Positions 12,245 through 23,947 are shown, counted from the first letter of the stretch. The stretch: 64,000 bases of DNA from Undaria pinnatifida (GCA_012845835.1 JABAKD010000018.1:11016081-11080080); one strand, 5' to 3'. Translations and numbers: made by a program. The notes: generated by a model from the letters alone, not told the origin.

Positions 12245-12618
12245 CTGCCAGGATAGAGGAGCAAATACAGAAACGTTTCTAGTTAAATAAGTATGACTCC
12301 CGTCCTCTCTTAATATCGTCCCCGTCCAACGAGGAAGTATTGCACTTTCTTCTATAAGTATCAAGTTGACAAATTTCACCTTACCCTAACCCTAGTAACA
12401 CCTGGTATTAATAGCACACAAAAACGGGAAAACGGGGCCATACGTTCGTCTAGAAAAACCACATATATATTGGCTTTTTTGAAGGCGTCGTGATTTTTGT
12501 GCAAATGGAATAAAAATCGATTACTCTCATATTTGTTGAAGTAACCCCCCCTCTCTGGCACCGTAAAAATGGTTGGTGATGTTTGCGTTTTTTGGGCTCC
12601 AGTGGCACGTATTAAAAA

Positions 12619-12680
12619 AAATCACACACAGCTTGTAAAGATAGATGAGTTTCGACGAAATCTTCCATCTCACAGATGCA
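12619..12680 (+). repeat. PG terminal-module fragment
   Basis: The end module alone (ATCACACACAGCTTGTAAAG, then GAGTTTCGACGAAATCTTCC). It lies just upstream of the vWA exons on the opposite strand. Confidence 0.65.
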
Positions 12681-12796
12681 TGCAATGTATTTATGTTTTT
12701 ATAACACAGAAAGTATACCATCGTCTGACTGGATCAACAATCAATAACTGTGTTCACGTATGTGGCATCATGTTTACATTATTGTGGCTCTCCCAC

Positions 12797-14100
12797 ATAT
12801 ATTATAAAAATTAAAATACACTCCAGCTATGAGATCGAAGATTTCGTCGAAACTCATCTTTGCAAGCTGTGTGTGATACTCCGATCGCGCGCATTACGAG
12901 TTGTGTGTCCTCATTAAGGATATAGGTCGGCGACTCCCCTTACAACTACAGTGTAGCTATCAGGGTCAACAGGATGATTTTAGTCAGTCTGTGCGCGGAA
13001 ACTATAAAACCCGTTTCTGAGGGGGACAAAATCTGACAGCTGTGAAGGGAAAGGGGGCCTGGTTTTGATCAAAAGCGAGCGGGTTTGAAGGGGGGGGGGG
13101 GGGGGGGGGGGGGGGGGGAAGGGGCAATTTGTGCATGTAAGCTATAAATCCTTTCGAGGGGATAAATCTGACGGTTTTGGCACCAGTATATTATTGGGGG
13201 CGGGGGGGGGGGGGGGGGGGAGGGGGGCAGCTCAATATGTGCGTGGAAACTATACATTATTTTGAGGGGATAAATGTGACGGTTTTGGAAATAATACATC
13301 AGTTTATCATGTATATCCTGGGGTAAGTCGTACAATCAGTGAGTAAAGAGAGGGTGGAGTGTTCGAGGGGGTCGGGTTGGGATGGGTTGGGGGGGAAGAT
13401 GGGGGGTGGGGGGGGGGGCGGGGGGGGGGGGGGGAGGAAGGGCTTCAGGTGAGGGGTTTGTTATACGTGTGGTGCTGGGTCTAGGCGATGGTGCGGGTGA
13501 TGGGGAAGAAGGGGGCGTTCGAGGCGGGGGGGGGGGGGGACACAGCGGCATGCATGGCTCTCGAAAGATAATGAGGTGATATCCTGTGCGTGAAGTGTTT
13601 GTTAATGTGTCGAATTTCGATATTTGGTGGGGCATTTGAGTAAGGGAGAGCAAGAGGGGAGGGGGGGGGGGGGAGGAGATTTTTTAGGAGGTTTAGGTCA
13701 CAAATAATATTAAAATACACTTCGGCTGTAAGATCAAAGATATGTAGCAGCTTGTTATACGCGTGGTGCTAGGTCTAGGCGATCGTGCAGGTGGTCGGAA
13801 AAGAGGGGGCGTTGGAGGGGCGGGGGGGGGGGGGGGGGGGGTCGGGGGGAAATAATTGAAAACTACGTCATGGATGGTCAAAAAGATAATGACGTGATAT
13901 CAACTGCGTATAGGATGTTTATTACTCAGGCCGATTTTGATTGTGAGTGGGGCGTTTGGACAGATCAGGCGGAAGGGGGAGGCGGAAGGGGGGGGGGGGG
14001 GGGGAATCGGGGGACGGAGGGGCCGCGGGGGGAAGGGTTGGGTTTTTTTAAAAAAATGTTTACTATTCTAGAAGGTTTGATGTTAGATGCAGCATGCAAC
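12797..14100 (-). repeat. PG repeat, near full-length copy, G-rich orientation
   Basis: Runs from the terminal motif (AAATACACTCCAGCTATGAG) to the other end (TACTATTCTAGAAGGTTTGATG), about 1.3 kb. Each internal subunit reads GGAAACTATAAA, then GGGGACAAA, CTGACGGTTTTGG, TATCCTG and a G-run. G-runs lie at 13090-13118 (29 G), 13203-13220, 13410-13434, 13822-13841 and 13988-14004. No open frame free of tract bias exists. Confidence 0.85.
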
Positions 14101-15350
14101 CCAGTGTTTAAGTGTAGTAAATAACGTGTTAAATCTTCATAATTTGTTGTTGTATGATACATGGATCGAAAGCTAGTATATTTTATAGAATATTTGTAGG
14201 TACCATTATTTTCTGACATCGCCAAAGTTAAGAAAGAGATACGTATTGTCAAATGCAACCGGCGAGGTGATGTGGTCATGCACTGTTTGTCACCATCATC
14301 ATACAGTTAGTTACCATTATTATCGACATCGCTAATTATACGAAAGAGATACGTATTGCCAAATACAGCATGCGAGGTGATGTATGTGGCCATGTGCTGT
14401 CTCCGCCATTGAGCATTAGAGGGAGGGATGCGAATCGTCAGTTTTAAAGGAACGCTTGGTATACATGTGCCCAATTATGTTACCTCATTAGTCATACTTG
14501 GTATACACGCGCTCAATTACGTTTCCTCGTTAGTAATACATCGCTTGGCATAGGTGGGGAGGCGATCATGCAGACGGTATGTACGAAATACCCCACGTAA
14601 TGGGTTGGTAGGGTTGTTTACCGCAATTTTAACACATCTACCTGTGCTTCCTTTTCCAAATTATTTTTGTCTCAAATAAATGTACGATTTCACGCCTATG
14701 ATTTTACCTTGTCGATGTGGGGCTCTGCGGTCGTCAATTTTGAGTCAGAGATACGTCCTACAAATACATCAGGCGAGGTGGGTATGTGATGTCATGCGAT
14801 GTCATCACTATTGATCGCGAGGGTGATTTTACTTCGTGAGGTAAATGGTAATGTGTTTCGTAGAGGTCGTCTCAGGAGGGTATGCGATGGGTCGGCAGTG
14901 TGGTTTGTCGCAATTTTATCAGGTCTGCCTGTGCTTCCTTTTCAACTTATTATTGTCTCAAATGTACGATTTCACGTCCATGATTTTTACCGTGCCGCTG
15001 TGGGGCTCTGAGGTCGCCAATTCTCAGACAGAGATACATCTTACAAATACAGCAGTTGAGGTGGGCATGCAACGTCATATATATGCGATGTCACTACTAC
15101 TATTGAAGGCGAGGGTGACTTCACTTCGTCAGGTATATGCTACTGCGTTTTGTAAAGGTTGTCTCACGTGGACATGCGATGTCAACACTATTGAACGCGA
15201 GGGTGACTTTACTTCGTTAGGCATATTCCACTGCGTTTGGAATGGTAGAGGTTGTCAGGCAATCATGCAAGCGGATGGAGGCACGAAATACCCTGCGCAA
15301 TAGGTTGGTCGTGTGGTTTACCGCAGTGTTAACATCCCTGTCTGTACTTA
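14100..15350 (+). repeat. R2 repeat array
   Basis: Several diverged units of roughly 250-300 bp next to PG. Shared elements are AGAGATACGTATTG, a GCGAGGTGATGTGGTCATG box, ATTGAACGCGAGGGTGAC and a TTACCGTG..GATGTGGGGCTCTG segment. Related units occur at 43385-43690, 44545-45170 and 59340-61145. Open frames (14845-15303) cross repeat units and are not supported as genes. Confidence 0.7.
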
Positions 15351-15489
15351 CTTTTCACATTAGTATAGACTATATATAGTGTACACTTATACGTCCTGTT
15401 TTCTCCCCACTGTCGTCGAAGATGTTGTAGTCCTGTAGATGTCGCGTCCATGTCTGACGCTCTTGTTAGTGGTGTTCATGAAAACATGA

Positions 15490-16315
15490 TAAGAATAAAA
15501 ATACACTCCAGCTGTGAGATCGAAGATTTCGTCGAAACTCATCTTTGCAAGCTGTGTGTGATACTCCGATCGCGCGTATTACGAGTTGTGTGTCCTCATT
15601 AAGGATATAGGTCGGCGACTCCCCTTACAACTACATTGTAGCTATCAGGGTCAACAGGGTGATGTTAGTCAGTCTGTCCGCGGAAACTATAAAACCCGTT
15701 TCTGAGCGGGACAAAATCTGACAGCTGTGGAGGGAAATGTATCCGTTTATCAAGTGAATCCTGCAGGTCGAATAACCGGTGTGGGAGGGGGCGGAGTTTG
15801 AAGGACGTGGGGGCCTGGTTTTGATCAAAAGCGAGCGGGGTTGGAGGGGGGGGGGGGGGGGGAGGGGGGGGCGGGGCGGACGGGCGGGCGATTTGTGCGT
15901 GTAAGCTATAACTCCTTTCAAGGGGATAAACCTGACGTTTTTGGGGAGAAAAAAAGTAAAATGCACCATTTTATCATGGGGGGGGGTTGGGGCGGGGGTG
16001 GGGCGTGTGGGGCAGCTCAATCTGTGCGTGGAAACGATACATTTTTTTGAGGGGATAAATGTGACGGTTTTGGAAATAATGCATCTGTTTATCATGTATA
16101 TCCTGGGGTAAGTTGTACCATCAGTGAGTAGAGAGAGGGCGGAGTGTTCGAAGGGGTGGGGTTTGGATGGGGTGGAGGGGTCTGGGGAGGAGGGGGGTGG
16201 GGGGCGGGGGGCGGGGGGGGGGGGGGTGGGGGGGTTAGGTGAGGGGTTTGTTATACGTGTGGTGCTAGGTCTAGGCGATGGTGCGGGTGGTGGGGAAGAA
16301 GGGGGCGCACTTATA
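15490..16315 (-). repeat. PG repeat, partial copy, G-rich orientation
   Basis: Starts with AAAATACACTCCAGCTGTGA, carries the CGGCGACTCCCC box at about 15612, and G-runs near 15845-15862 and 16215-16227. It ends abruptly after the CTAGGTCTAGGCG box near 16300. Confidence 0.8.
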
Positions 16316-17125
16316 TATACTGATGGTTGTGTAACTATGATAGCGTTTTCGCTGTGTGGTATAATAAGCCATGTACAAAAAAATGTCAATTTTAAATCTT
16401 AACAATACTATAAAATTTGTTTGGCGCTGTGCAATCAGTCATGCTCAGGTTAATTTAAAAAAATGTTTTTGATAAGGTTTGGTGCTATATGCTCTCAACC
16501 GTTCTGGGATGGTTTTAGTTTCTTCACTTTTTGCTCTTTCAGGAACGCCCTATTCTGCAATGTTTTTCTCTCCGTCACGACTTTGAACTGGGGTTGCGCT
16601 ACACAGCGATCAGTCAGTCAGTCAGTCATACATACTATACATAGCTCGCACCAAAATGACGACGACGTGGTGGAGCTTCATTTTTGTCTTCCCATGCCTC
16701 TTCTCTATTCGGCACGTATTATTATGATGACGTTTTATTAGTGTTTGTGGTGTGTGGACTTGAAGGTGTTGTGTTCCCGTGGTCAAGCGAGGAGATAAAA
16801 TCGAGGCCGTCTGTGGCAACAACGACTACTGTAAAGTGCAGTATTAGTAGTTGAATGCATTTCTTGGGTCGGGACATAACTTTATGCTCGTTCATGTGGT
16901 GCCGCTTCGTTGGGTTTGTACCGTGTTAGACATGGTCCTGTTTCGAACTGAGTATTTCTTATTTTTTGTTGGAGTTATGGGGTACTCTTCTACTTCCTTT
17001 CTCAATGCGTAGGGGTTATCTTGGTTTTCAGGAGGTAGGTTGGTATATTGTAGTTCGATTTGATGAGTTCCTCCATTCGACAATCCGTTCAGTGTGGACG
17101 CCGTATCACCTCTCCTATGCGAAAG
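16316..17125. other. No gene seen
   Basis: AT-rich sequence. It includes an AGTC microsatellite of five units (about 16608-16627). Open frames up to 92 codons show no domain. Confidence 0.4.
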
Positions 17126-17129
17126 TCCC

Positions 17130-17437
17130 GTTTTTTTCTACACTTCTACTTTCTTCCAGCATCTGGACAAGCCGTGGCCACAGGTGTTGTCCCTTCATCC
17201 CCCCAGTTCTTGCCTTCAATTATTATCGCCCATACGGTTCAGCAATCCTACTGCTCATCGGTTATTTATCGAGTGTTTTTGGTAGCAACTCATCACCTTC
17301 TCGCGCTTTCCGCAAGCCAATTTGTGCACAAGAAAAAGTCCCTACGAATTTATACGAGTATGCACTCGGGGGGACTCAAACTTACGAAACCGACCTATAC
17401 CAAGCTCGAGGATAACGTGATACGCCACCGGGGTGCG
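17130..17437 (-). mobile_element. SINE-B, tRNA-derived retroposon
   Basis: Read on the minus strand, it starts with a tRNA-like head. An A box like TGGCGTATCACGTTA lies at about 17413-17427, and a B box like AAGTTTGAGTCCCCC at about 17368-17382. A body of about 250 bp follows, shared with 38800-39086 and 51563-51815 (CGAGAAGGTGATGAG-type and CCTGTGGCCACGGCTTGTCC segments). The head lacks a paired acceptor stem, so it is a retroposon and not a tRNA gene. Overlapping open frames at 16966-17476 are by-products. Confidence 0.75.
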
Positions 17438-17837
17438 CGTCTACCTGTTGTCCAGGTTTGTTTCGTAAAGGGTTAGTTACTGTAGTAGTAGGTATTAGTT
17501 CACTTTGTTTATTCAGTTTCTCCAGTAGACAGAACATCCAGCCGGTCAATTGGGACGGATTACGTCGTATACCTTTTTTTCTTTGCCGGTGTCTCCTCGT
17601 GTACGAGGTATGATACGCTTGGTCGGTTGGTTTTTTGGTTGTAAGAAGAGAAGTGATTTGTTCACGTAGTCGATGGTGCGTTACGTTACACTTTCAGGGG
17701 TAATTCGTTCATGTCGTTGATGGTTTGCCATTCAACAGCAATTTGTTCACTGACTCACTCACCCCGTAGTTGATGGTGTGTTGAGATGTTTTGAGGATCA
17801 ACTTTTAGTCTTGTAGTTGATGGTGTGTAATGTAAAG

Positions 17838-17917
17838 GGCCGGGCGCTCCGGTTGTCTAGTGGTTATCCTCTACTACGACTACTACTACTACTACTACTA
17901 CTATCACTACTGCTACG

Positions 17918-17958
<41 letters not shown>

Positions 17959-18028
17959 CCTACTACTACTACAACTACTACTACTACTACTTCTACAAAC
18001 ACTACTACTACTACAAACACTACTACTA

Positions 18029-18071
<43 letters not shown>

Positions 18072-18114
18072 TACTACTACGAGGACTACTACTACTACTA
18101 CCCTACTACTACTT

Positions 18115-18146
<32 letters not shown>

Positions 18147-18228
18147 GCTGCTGCTACTTCTAGTACTACTACTACTACTACTACTGCTGCTGCTACTTCT
18201 AGTACTACTACTACTACTACTACTACCA

Positions 18229-18277
<49 letters not shown>

Positions 18278-18340
18278 CACTACTACTACCACTACTACTA
18301 TTACTCCTACCACTACTGTTGGTTTGTGTGATATTGTACG
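17838..18340 (+). repeat. SINE-A head followed by a long (CTA)n array
   Basis: Begins CGGTTGTCTAGTGGTTATCC, the A-box region of SINE-A, and passes directly into CTA/ACT triplets at about 17870-18310. These carry interruptions of CTG, CTT and CCA. Poly-Thr, poly-Leu, poly-Tyr and poly-Val frames here are artefacts. Embedded copies of GCTGCTGCTACTTCTAGTAC near 18146 and 18185 show internal tandem duplication. Confidence 0.85.
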
Positions 18341-18569
18341 AGTATGAATGAGTACAATTGTTTTCGTTCGTAGTACTAGACTAATAGGGTGTATATAGAT
18401 GATTGGTCGGGTTGCACGAACGAATGCTTGCTGCTGTCGAACTCAGGCCTCGCTTGGGTGAGATATTGAGCTCATCATGATTGAAGCTCAGGAAACCTCT
18501 GCTGCACCCCTATAATGTGATTGCTCTACTGCACCCCTATCATGTGACACCTCTATCATGTGACATGTG

Positions 18570-18640
18570 GCATGTGGCACTGGATCTGAGCTATACTACT
18601 GGGAAGAAGCGCGAGAGAGAGTAGTAGTGCAAGGATAATA
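18570..18640 (+). mobile_element. SINE-A 3' fragment
   Basis: The segment GGATCTGAGCTATACTACTG, then GGAAGAAGCGCGAGAG, matches the 3' part of SINE-A at 40715-40800 and 52000. With the head at 17838 it may be one SINE-A opened by the CTA array and other DNA. Confidence 0.6.
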
Positions 18641-18642
18641 TA

Positions 18643-18745
18643 GGACACACAACCCGTAACACGCGCGATCGGAGTATCACACACAGCTTGCAAACACGAG
18701 TTTCGACAAAATATTCGATCTCACAGCTGGAGAGTATTTTAATTT
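18643..18745 (+). repeat. PG terminal-module fragment
   Basis: Carries GGACACACAACCCGTAACAC, then the CGCGCGATCGGAG box, and ends CACAGCTGGAGAGTATTTTA. It shows that the end module can occur alone. Confidence 0.7.
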
Positions 18746-19076
18746 TTCCAATATTTGGCATCAAGAAAAGCAGAGGGTACATCTTTCCTTGTCGTTTCAG
18801 GGGCGCACAAAAAAAACAAAATCGACACCCTACGTACCAAAACTTTTTCTTCACCCTTCCAGAGGGGGGAGGGGGGTGCGAAAACCCCACCCCCCCCCGT
18901 TGCGCCACATAACTTCCTATTCAAACAACCTTGTTTTAAATCCTATATAATAAAGGGGCAGGGGGGGTACATGGCAGACACGCGGCTCCCTGGTCGCGCA
19001 GCAGCAGCCTGCGCTCCAGCTACACACAGCGCAGAGCAACGGAGAAAAAAGGAGAGAGCAAGAGAGAGTGGTCACA

Positions 19077-19763
19077 ATGACCACAGCCTCCACGGTAATG
19101 GGATCCATGCTACAACCCTCCTTCGACAAGACTGCTTGGCTACAAAGCGTCCGCGGAAAGCCAGCCGATGGCCAGGACTTAATCTGCTGCTGCGGGGCCA
19201 GCTTCGGTGACGGTTCAGGAATGGACGAGGGCCAGGCCATTGAGCATGAGTGTTCGGCAAAGCACAAAGAGCGGGTGGAGAGGCATGAGGGCTGTAGTGC
19301 GATATTGGAGCGTATCGTGTACCTCGCAGAAGCAGCAGCAGCAGCAGCAGCGGCAAGCACTGGAAAGTCGAAACTCTGGTTTATCATATGTAAAAGTGCT
19401 CACCATCGAGCAGTGTGGGTCGTGCTGCCTCCTCCCCATTTAGTTGACAACATCAGAAGTAGCAGATGCCTAGCCTTGGCAGCAGCAGCAGCAGAGGAGC
19501 AATACCAGAAGCCGTGTCCGCATGATCAAAATCGACCAAAAAAACGCGCGCGAAATGCGGACCAACTAAGTTACCCCGCGTCCCTGTTGGTCCCTGCACG
19601 CCTTTCGCATGCAAGCAGAGCACTTTTTTTGCCTATCGGAAAAATTGCCGCGGAGACCAGCAGCGGCAACTGGTTGTGTAAAACGCTCGATTTCGGACAC
19701 AATACGGAGCGACTTAGCCTGACCCACGTGGAAACTCACGAACAGTCGCTTCGTCACAAGTGA
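19077..19763 (+). CDS. Hypothetical protein with a possible zinc-binding segment
   Basis: Open frame of 228 codons starting ATG at 19077 (MTTASTVMGS). Residues about 35-65 hold a Cys/His cluster (LICCCGASFGDG, then EHECSAKHKERV). This resembles a C2H2-type finger in spacing, but I cannot name a family. An alanine run from GCA repeats follows (about residues 86-94), then a second Ala run and a basic patch (RPKKRAR), a candidate nuclear-localisation signal. No intron signals are needed within the frame. It could be a single-exon gene, part of a spliced gene with the frame at 20123, or a decayed transposase-like gene. Whether it is expressed is unknown. Confidence 0.45.
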   Translation: MTTASTVMGSMLQPSFDKTAWLQSVRGKPADGQDLICCCGASFGDGSGMDEGQAIEHECSAKHKERVERHEGCSAILERIVYLAEAAAAAAAASTGKSKLWFIICKSAHHRAVWVVLPPPHLVDNIRSSRCLALAAAAAEEQYQKPCPHDQNRPKKRARNADQLSYPASLLVPARLSHASRALFLPIGKIAAETSSGNWLCKTLDFGHNTERLSLTHVETHEQSLRHK

Positions 19764-20122
19764 CGACTTGTAAGGATACTCGTAGCAGTTGTTGCATTTG
19801 CTAGCACAAGCAGTTTCGATAAAAAGTTGAGGAGCGTCAGATGTGAGTACGACCGAATGAATGGTTAAAACTCAACTTTGCAAGCTGCTTGGGACATTAG
19901 ATCTATGTTTCATTTATTATATGTTGTTTGTGAATTATACCTGTTTTTAATACATTGCTTCAATTTTTTTACGGGAGGTCGTTCGCGCGTGTTTAGCAGT
20001 TTGGGAACTGCCACGCTGGACCTATTTTAGTCGCGCAGGGTATGAGGCTGCAGGCCTTGTCGATGTGTGAATGCGAAAAGCAGGTGAACATTCGTATTTT
20101 CTTTCCACGGCTGATCAATTAA

Positions 20123-20521
20123 TTGCTATTGCTCATCTCGCAAGTTGCACATCGACCAACGTGTGTCGACAGGGGTGCTGGTGCCGCGGCGACGGTGGGG
20201 AGCGGGCGCACATTGCTGGGTTTTTTCAAACCGAAGAGCGCCACGGACGGCGCGAAAGAGTCGCCGGTGTTGATGGACAGTAGTAGCGGCGGGGGCGCAA
20301 GCGGTGATGCCGACGTGGTAGCGACGGGAGTTGTGAGCAGGGGTGAGGGTGGTGCGGGCGAGCGCAGTGGCGCCGACGTGGTTGTGACGGGAGTTGTGAG
20401 CTAGGGTGAGGGTGGTGCGGGCGCGGGCAATTTCGCTGACGTGGTTGCCACGGGAGACGTGAAGGGGCTTGAGGAATGTGAAGGCGCGGGCATTGACATG
20501 GATGGTGTTTTCTCCGACGGT
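20123..20521 (+). pseudogene. Repeat-containing open frame broken by a premature stop
   Basis: The frame reads SGRTLLGFFKPKSATDGAK, which resembles a PCNA-interacting motif without its first Gln, and continues into repeats of about 24 residues (ADVVATGVVSRGEGGAG). In the second repeat the AGG of the first is replaced by TAG at 20402-20404. The same frame then continues in register (GEGGAGAGNFADVVATGD) to a stop at about 20530. PG sequence follows at once. It reads as one coding region cut by a nonsense change and possibly truncated by repeat insertion. Function unknown. Confidence 0.4.
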
Positions 20522-20534
20522 GCAGACTGATTCA

Positions 20535-20715
20535 CATTACCCGGTACAAGCTACACTGTAGTCCCAAGGGGAGTCGCCGACCTATATCCTTAGTGAGGAC
20601 ACACAACCCGTAATACGTGCGATCGGAGTATCACACACAGCTTGCAAAGATGAGTTTCGACAAAACCTTCGATCTCACAGCTGCAATGTATTTTTTGTTT
20701 CTATTATATAGTATT
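20535..20715 (+). repeat. PG terminal-module fragment
   Basis: From ACACTGTAGTCCCAAGGGG through GTCGCCGACCTATATCC to CACAGCTGCAATGTATTTT. It directly follows the broken open frame ending near 20530. Confidence 0.75.
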
Positions 20716-21053
20716 TTCGAAACTGTAAGTTTTGGATTGTTAAGCTATGCATGGATATGCATCTCTCTAAAAAGAACGGAAGGCGGCGTTCGCCTAGACG
20801 TTCTACTTGCCAAACCTTAGCCTATACACCCCTTCATGCATCGTGTTGGCCTCCAGCGTGGTTTGTCCTTGTGAAATGAATGCAAAGGTATAGCGCCAAT
20901 ATATGTCAGACCATGGGAAACCACCTAGACTTTAGTGCAGTAAACGTTGTCTTTCCTACCCACCAACCTACGTAGAACGCGATGCGAAGTTACACTGACG
21001 ATGCTACTGCACTGAGCAAGCCCGCGCCCACGCCCATTCACCCGTTTACTCAC

Positions 21054-21130
21054 CGTGTTCGGAGCTACCGTGCTTTCTTCTTCTGGAGGGAACGTCTAGG
21101 TAGCAACATAACACGGGGACGGCGATCACT
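21054..21130 (-). pseudogene. Decayed copy of the signal-peptide exon end
   Basis: On the minus strand this aligns with the last part of the exon at 31581-31754: CCGTGTTATGTTGCTACCTAG against CCGTGTGTTGACGCTAGCCTA, then CACGGTAGC..CGAACACG followed by the donor GTGAGT. One inserted base shifts the frame, and in the splice-compatible frame a TAG stands where the intact exon is open. No signal peptide is recognisable upstream. It looks like a duplicated, degraded 5' exon of the same gene family. Confidence 0.55.
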
Positions 21131-22269
21131 CTACGGCAGCATATTTAGGTTGCAGAGTTCCTATACGTCTTCATAGAACCCGACGCGGAGGTTAGCTTGA
21201 AAAGTTACTCCACTGCTCAAACGTACTGCTAATTTGACAATGATGAGCGAAGTTATAGAGCGTCATGGTAGAACAGATGTTTTTTTATCCTCCGGCGGAT
21301 GGGGAAGCATATAGCTTAAGCTCACCACACTTCCACGTAATTTCTTACGCTTCATGTATATGTCGATTAACTCAATTGAATTCGCAACTCAGCGTTATTT
21401 GGCGTGTCCTTCGGTTTCCGTGATAACGATAGTGCGAGTTGTCTTTCCCGGTAATCGCCGTTGCTACTCGGGCAGCGCAAGCTGCTGCTCCACGACAACA
21501 GACTGTTAGGCAGGGTATAATGAGAAGCAGGTCATTGTGTGCTTCGTGTACCTATCGCTTTGCATTATTGGATTTCCTGTTGAAATCGAATCGAGGTGCA
21601 TAGGAGTGAGGTTTGAGGTTTAAGTGTGCTTGTGCGCGATTTTGACAGGGTGGGGTGTGGGGGGCATCGCTATGCTTGCCATCCTCTGTTTTCCGAAAAA
21701 CAAGGCGTTCGAATATACTACACGCTAAACTCAAATATGATACATATTTGCTAGATAGATATGTGTACATCTAGGTCTATATAAAATCATTCTTTGCTTC
21801 TTTGGATTCAGGGATTTGGTCAGGAGTTTTTTTGTCTCGGCCGAAGTATGCGATTCGCGGAACTGGAATTCTCGGTCGAATAGCTTCGTTCGAGCGCCGC
21901 CTTCGGGGGGGCGGCTTCAACGCCCCTCGCCCTGCCGTGTCCGTTCCGGGTATCGACGTAAGCGCGGACGGATGCCGAGAGAGGCAATCGAGAAATTGCA
22001 AAAATGCCGCATGCATGTCGAGGAGGAATTTCGAAGAATTTGGTTGAATCGTACTGTCTGCAGCGTCTGGATGATTTACAAATTGGCATCATGGGCAAAC
22101 TGTTTTGAATTTTGCGGTGGCATATACAACTTATTATTGTGTGGTCACAGATTGTGCACCAGGCGTTTAATTTCACGTACGTACAAGGTTTTCAGATTTA
22201 TTTGCACGTAAGCTCAGTACTGCCCCTGTCGACCAAGAAGAGCAGACCTCGAGCCCCCCAAAGGGTTGG

Positions 22270-22306
22270 ATTGGGGTTAGGGTATGGGTTAGGGTTAGGG
22301 TTAGAG
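22270..22306 (+). repeat. Short telomere-like stretch
   Basis: GGGGTTAGGGTATGGGTTAG followed by two further TTAGGG units. Isolated in otherwise unique sequence. Confidence 0.7.
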
Positions 22307-23220
22307 TCGCGTCTGCGGTCGGGTTGGTTTGGGCAGCGCAATAATCGTTTCGTGCGGACCTGCACATAGGGAGCCGCCAAACATAAATGGCTATTGAAGT
22401 TACGTTCATATCTAGAAAACCATGCACGTACGTGCAATTTCACGGGAGCCCCAGATTGTGAGATAGAGTAAACCAAACAATCGCAATTGATTAAGGTATG
22501 AAGCAAGAAAAATGCTAGCGTATACGTGCCGGGTACGAGAACAGAACAAACCAGACCAGAGACCAACAAAAGAGACCAGAGACCAGCGACCACTTTGTGC
22601 TGTCTAAAACTGAATATGGCGTTTTCTCCACACTCGAGTTATCAAGGGCTCGAGACTCGAGACGAGGCGAGGGAAGGTTATTTGCCTCGTCCAGTCCGAG
22701 ACCCAGAGCAGCGTAGGGCACCAGCTACCAGGGGTGTGAGGCGACGCATGCACGGCATGGGCTAGAAAACGTTGCCTGCAACAACTGCCCGCCACAGTAT
22801 AGTCTAAACGCGCGGAAACCGCGATGGGTCATGCTTTGAGTTTTGCTTCACGTGATTACTGTTGGGGTATGGAGATAGAAACAATCTAAAAGCGATCGAT
22901 GCCGAGGAACGAACGCAGGCAAGGGAATTTACACAACAGAGGAATAACTGACTGCTGTGCTCCAGCTGGCTACTACTGTGGTGTGCCCTCATCAACTGAA
23001 ACCAAGCAACAGACACACATCTTGCCCGGGCTCGAGGGCAGGGACGCCGGTCTGTCAAAGAGCTAATCCAGCTGTCACGGTCGTTCGTTATTCATGGTGC
23101 CGCGCTGGCGGCTTCATACGTGCAGCGGTCGGTGGTGTGTGTGTGCTGGCCATGTGGCTGCAGGTGGGTCTCTCCCAGGCACAAACAACAAGTATACCGC
23201 GTCTTCCTCCCAAAAAAACA

Positions 23221-23264
23221 CAAAATATCGCGAAGGTGCGAATTCCCACCTACGCGATATTTTG
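23221..23264. repeat. Hairpin-forming inverted repeat
   Basis: Two 18-base arms (CAAAATATCGCGAAGGTG and its complement) pair with one mismatch around an 8-base loop CGAATTCC. It could be a terminal stem of a small element or a regulatory hairpin. Confidence 0.75.
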
Positions 23265-23421
23265 GTATGTGCGGACCACGTATAGCGAAAATATCTTGTT
23301 ATGTTGTTGTTCTCACATTAACTCGCAAAAAGTCCGTGGTCGCAGGACAGGCTCCAGTCACTCTGGAGCTGAGGAATACCCCAGGGAAAAACACACACAA
23401 CCCAAGGTGGTACACGCATAT

Positions 23422-23650
23422 ATCACAGCTGACGCAATTCATGCCTCCACCAGAAACATATAAAAGTAAAATCGGGAGTCAGTCTACGATGTGCCAGGTC
23501 CAGACCGGTGCATACGTCTCACTACTCACGCCCTGAGAAACCAAATGTTCCATTGCCACCCAAGGAAGACTACCACGTATATATTACACGTAGTATCTAT
23601 CACTACGCATACGCACGACAGGCATAAGTCAATTGGAGAAAAAGAATCAA
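23422..23650 (+). repeat. Dispersed repeat R250, copy 2
   Basis: Matches 9006-9250 as described there, including the AGAAACATATAAAA box and TATCACTACGCATACG-type end. It passes into the polypurine tract. Confidence 0.7.
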
Positions 23651-23826
23651 AGAAAAGAAAAGCAGATAAAGGAAAGAAAAGAAAAGAGAAGAAAAAACGA
23701 AACAAGACGAAAAAGGCAGGCAAAGAGAAGAAAAAGACAAGAAAAGCAAGAAAAGACAAGACAGGAAAGCAAGGAAAGAAGGAGAGAAAAAAAGAAAAAA
23801 GAATTAGAAAAAGAAAAGAAAGAAAA
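23633..23826 (+). repeat. A/G polypurine tract
   Basis: About 190 bases almost purely A and G (GAAAA-type units). The lysine-rich and Phe/Ser-rich frames over it are composition artefacts. Confidence 0.8.
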
Positions 23827-23947
23827 ATGTCATACTAGCAGATCCTAGGAACTGGCTAAGGATGGCATTGGGCTAACAGAGGGTATCACGTCCATCATCA
23901 ATGGCACCTGGGAGAGAACGCAACATGGCGAAGAAGTCAGGGCGGTC

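Noticed and set aside
12245-12379. Upstream extension of the vWA exon to 12379
   Set aside because: A good AG acceptor at 12245 coincides with the start of the vWA fold; the extension looks like intron and has a telomere-like motif just beyond.
14845-15303. 152-codon frame as a gene
   Set aside because: It spans repeated R2 units that recur elsewhere without keeping the frame.
17817-18351. Long Thr/Leu/Tyr-rich open frames over CTA arrays
   Set aside because: Triplet repeats keep several frames open at once; no non-repeat coding sequence.
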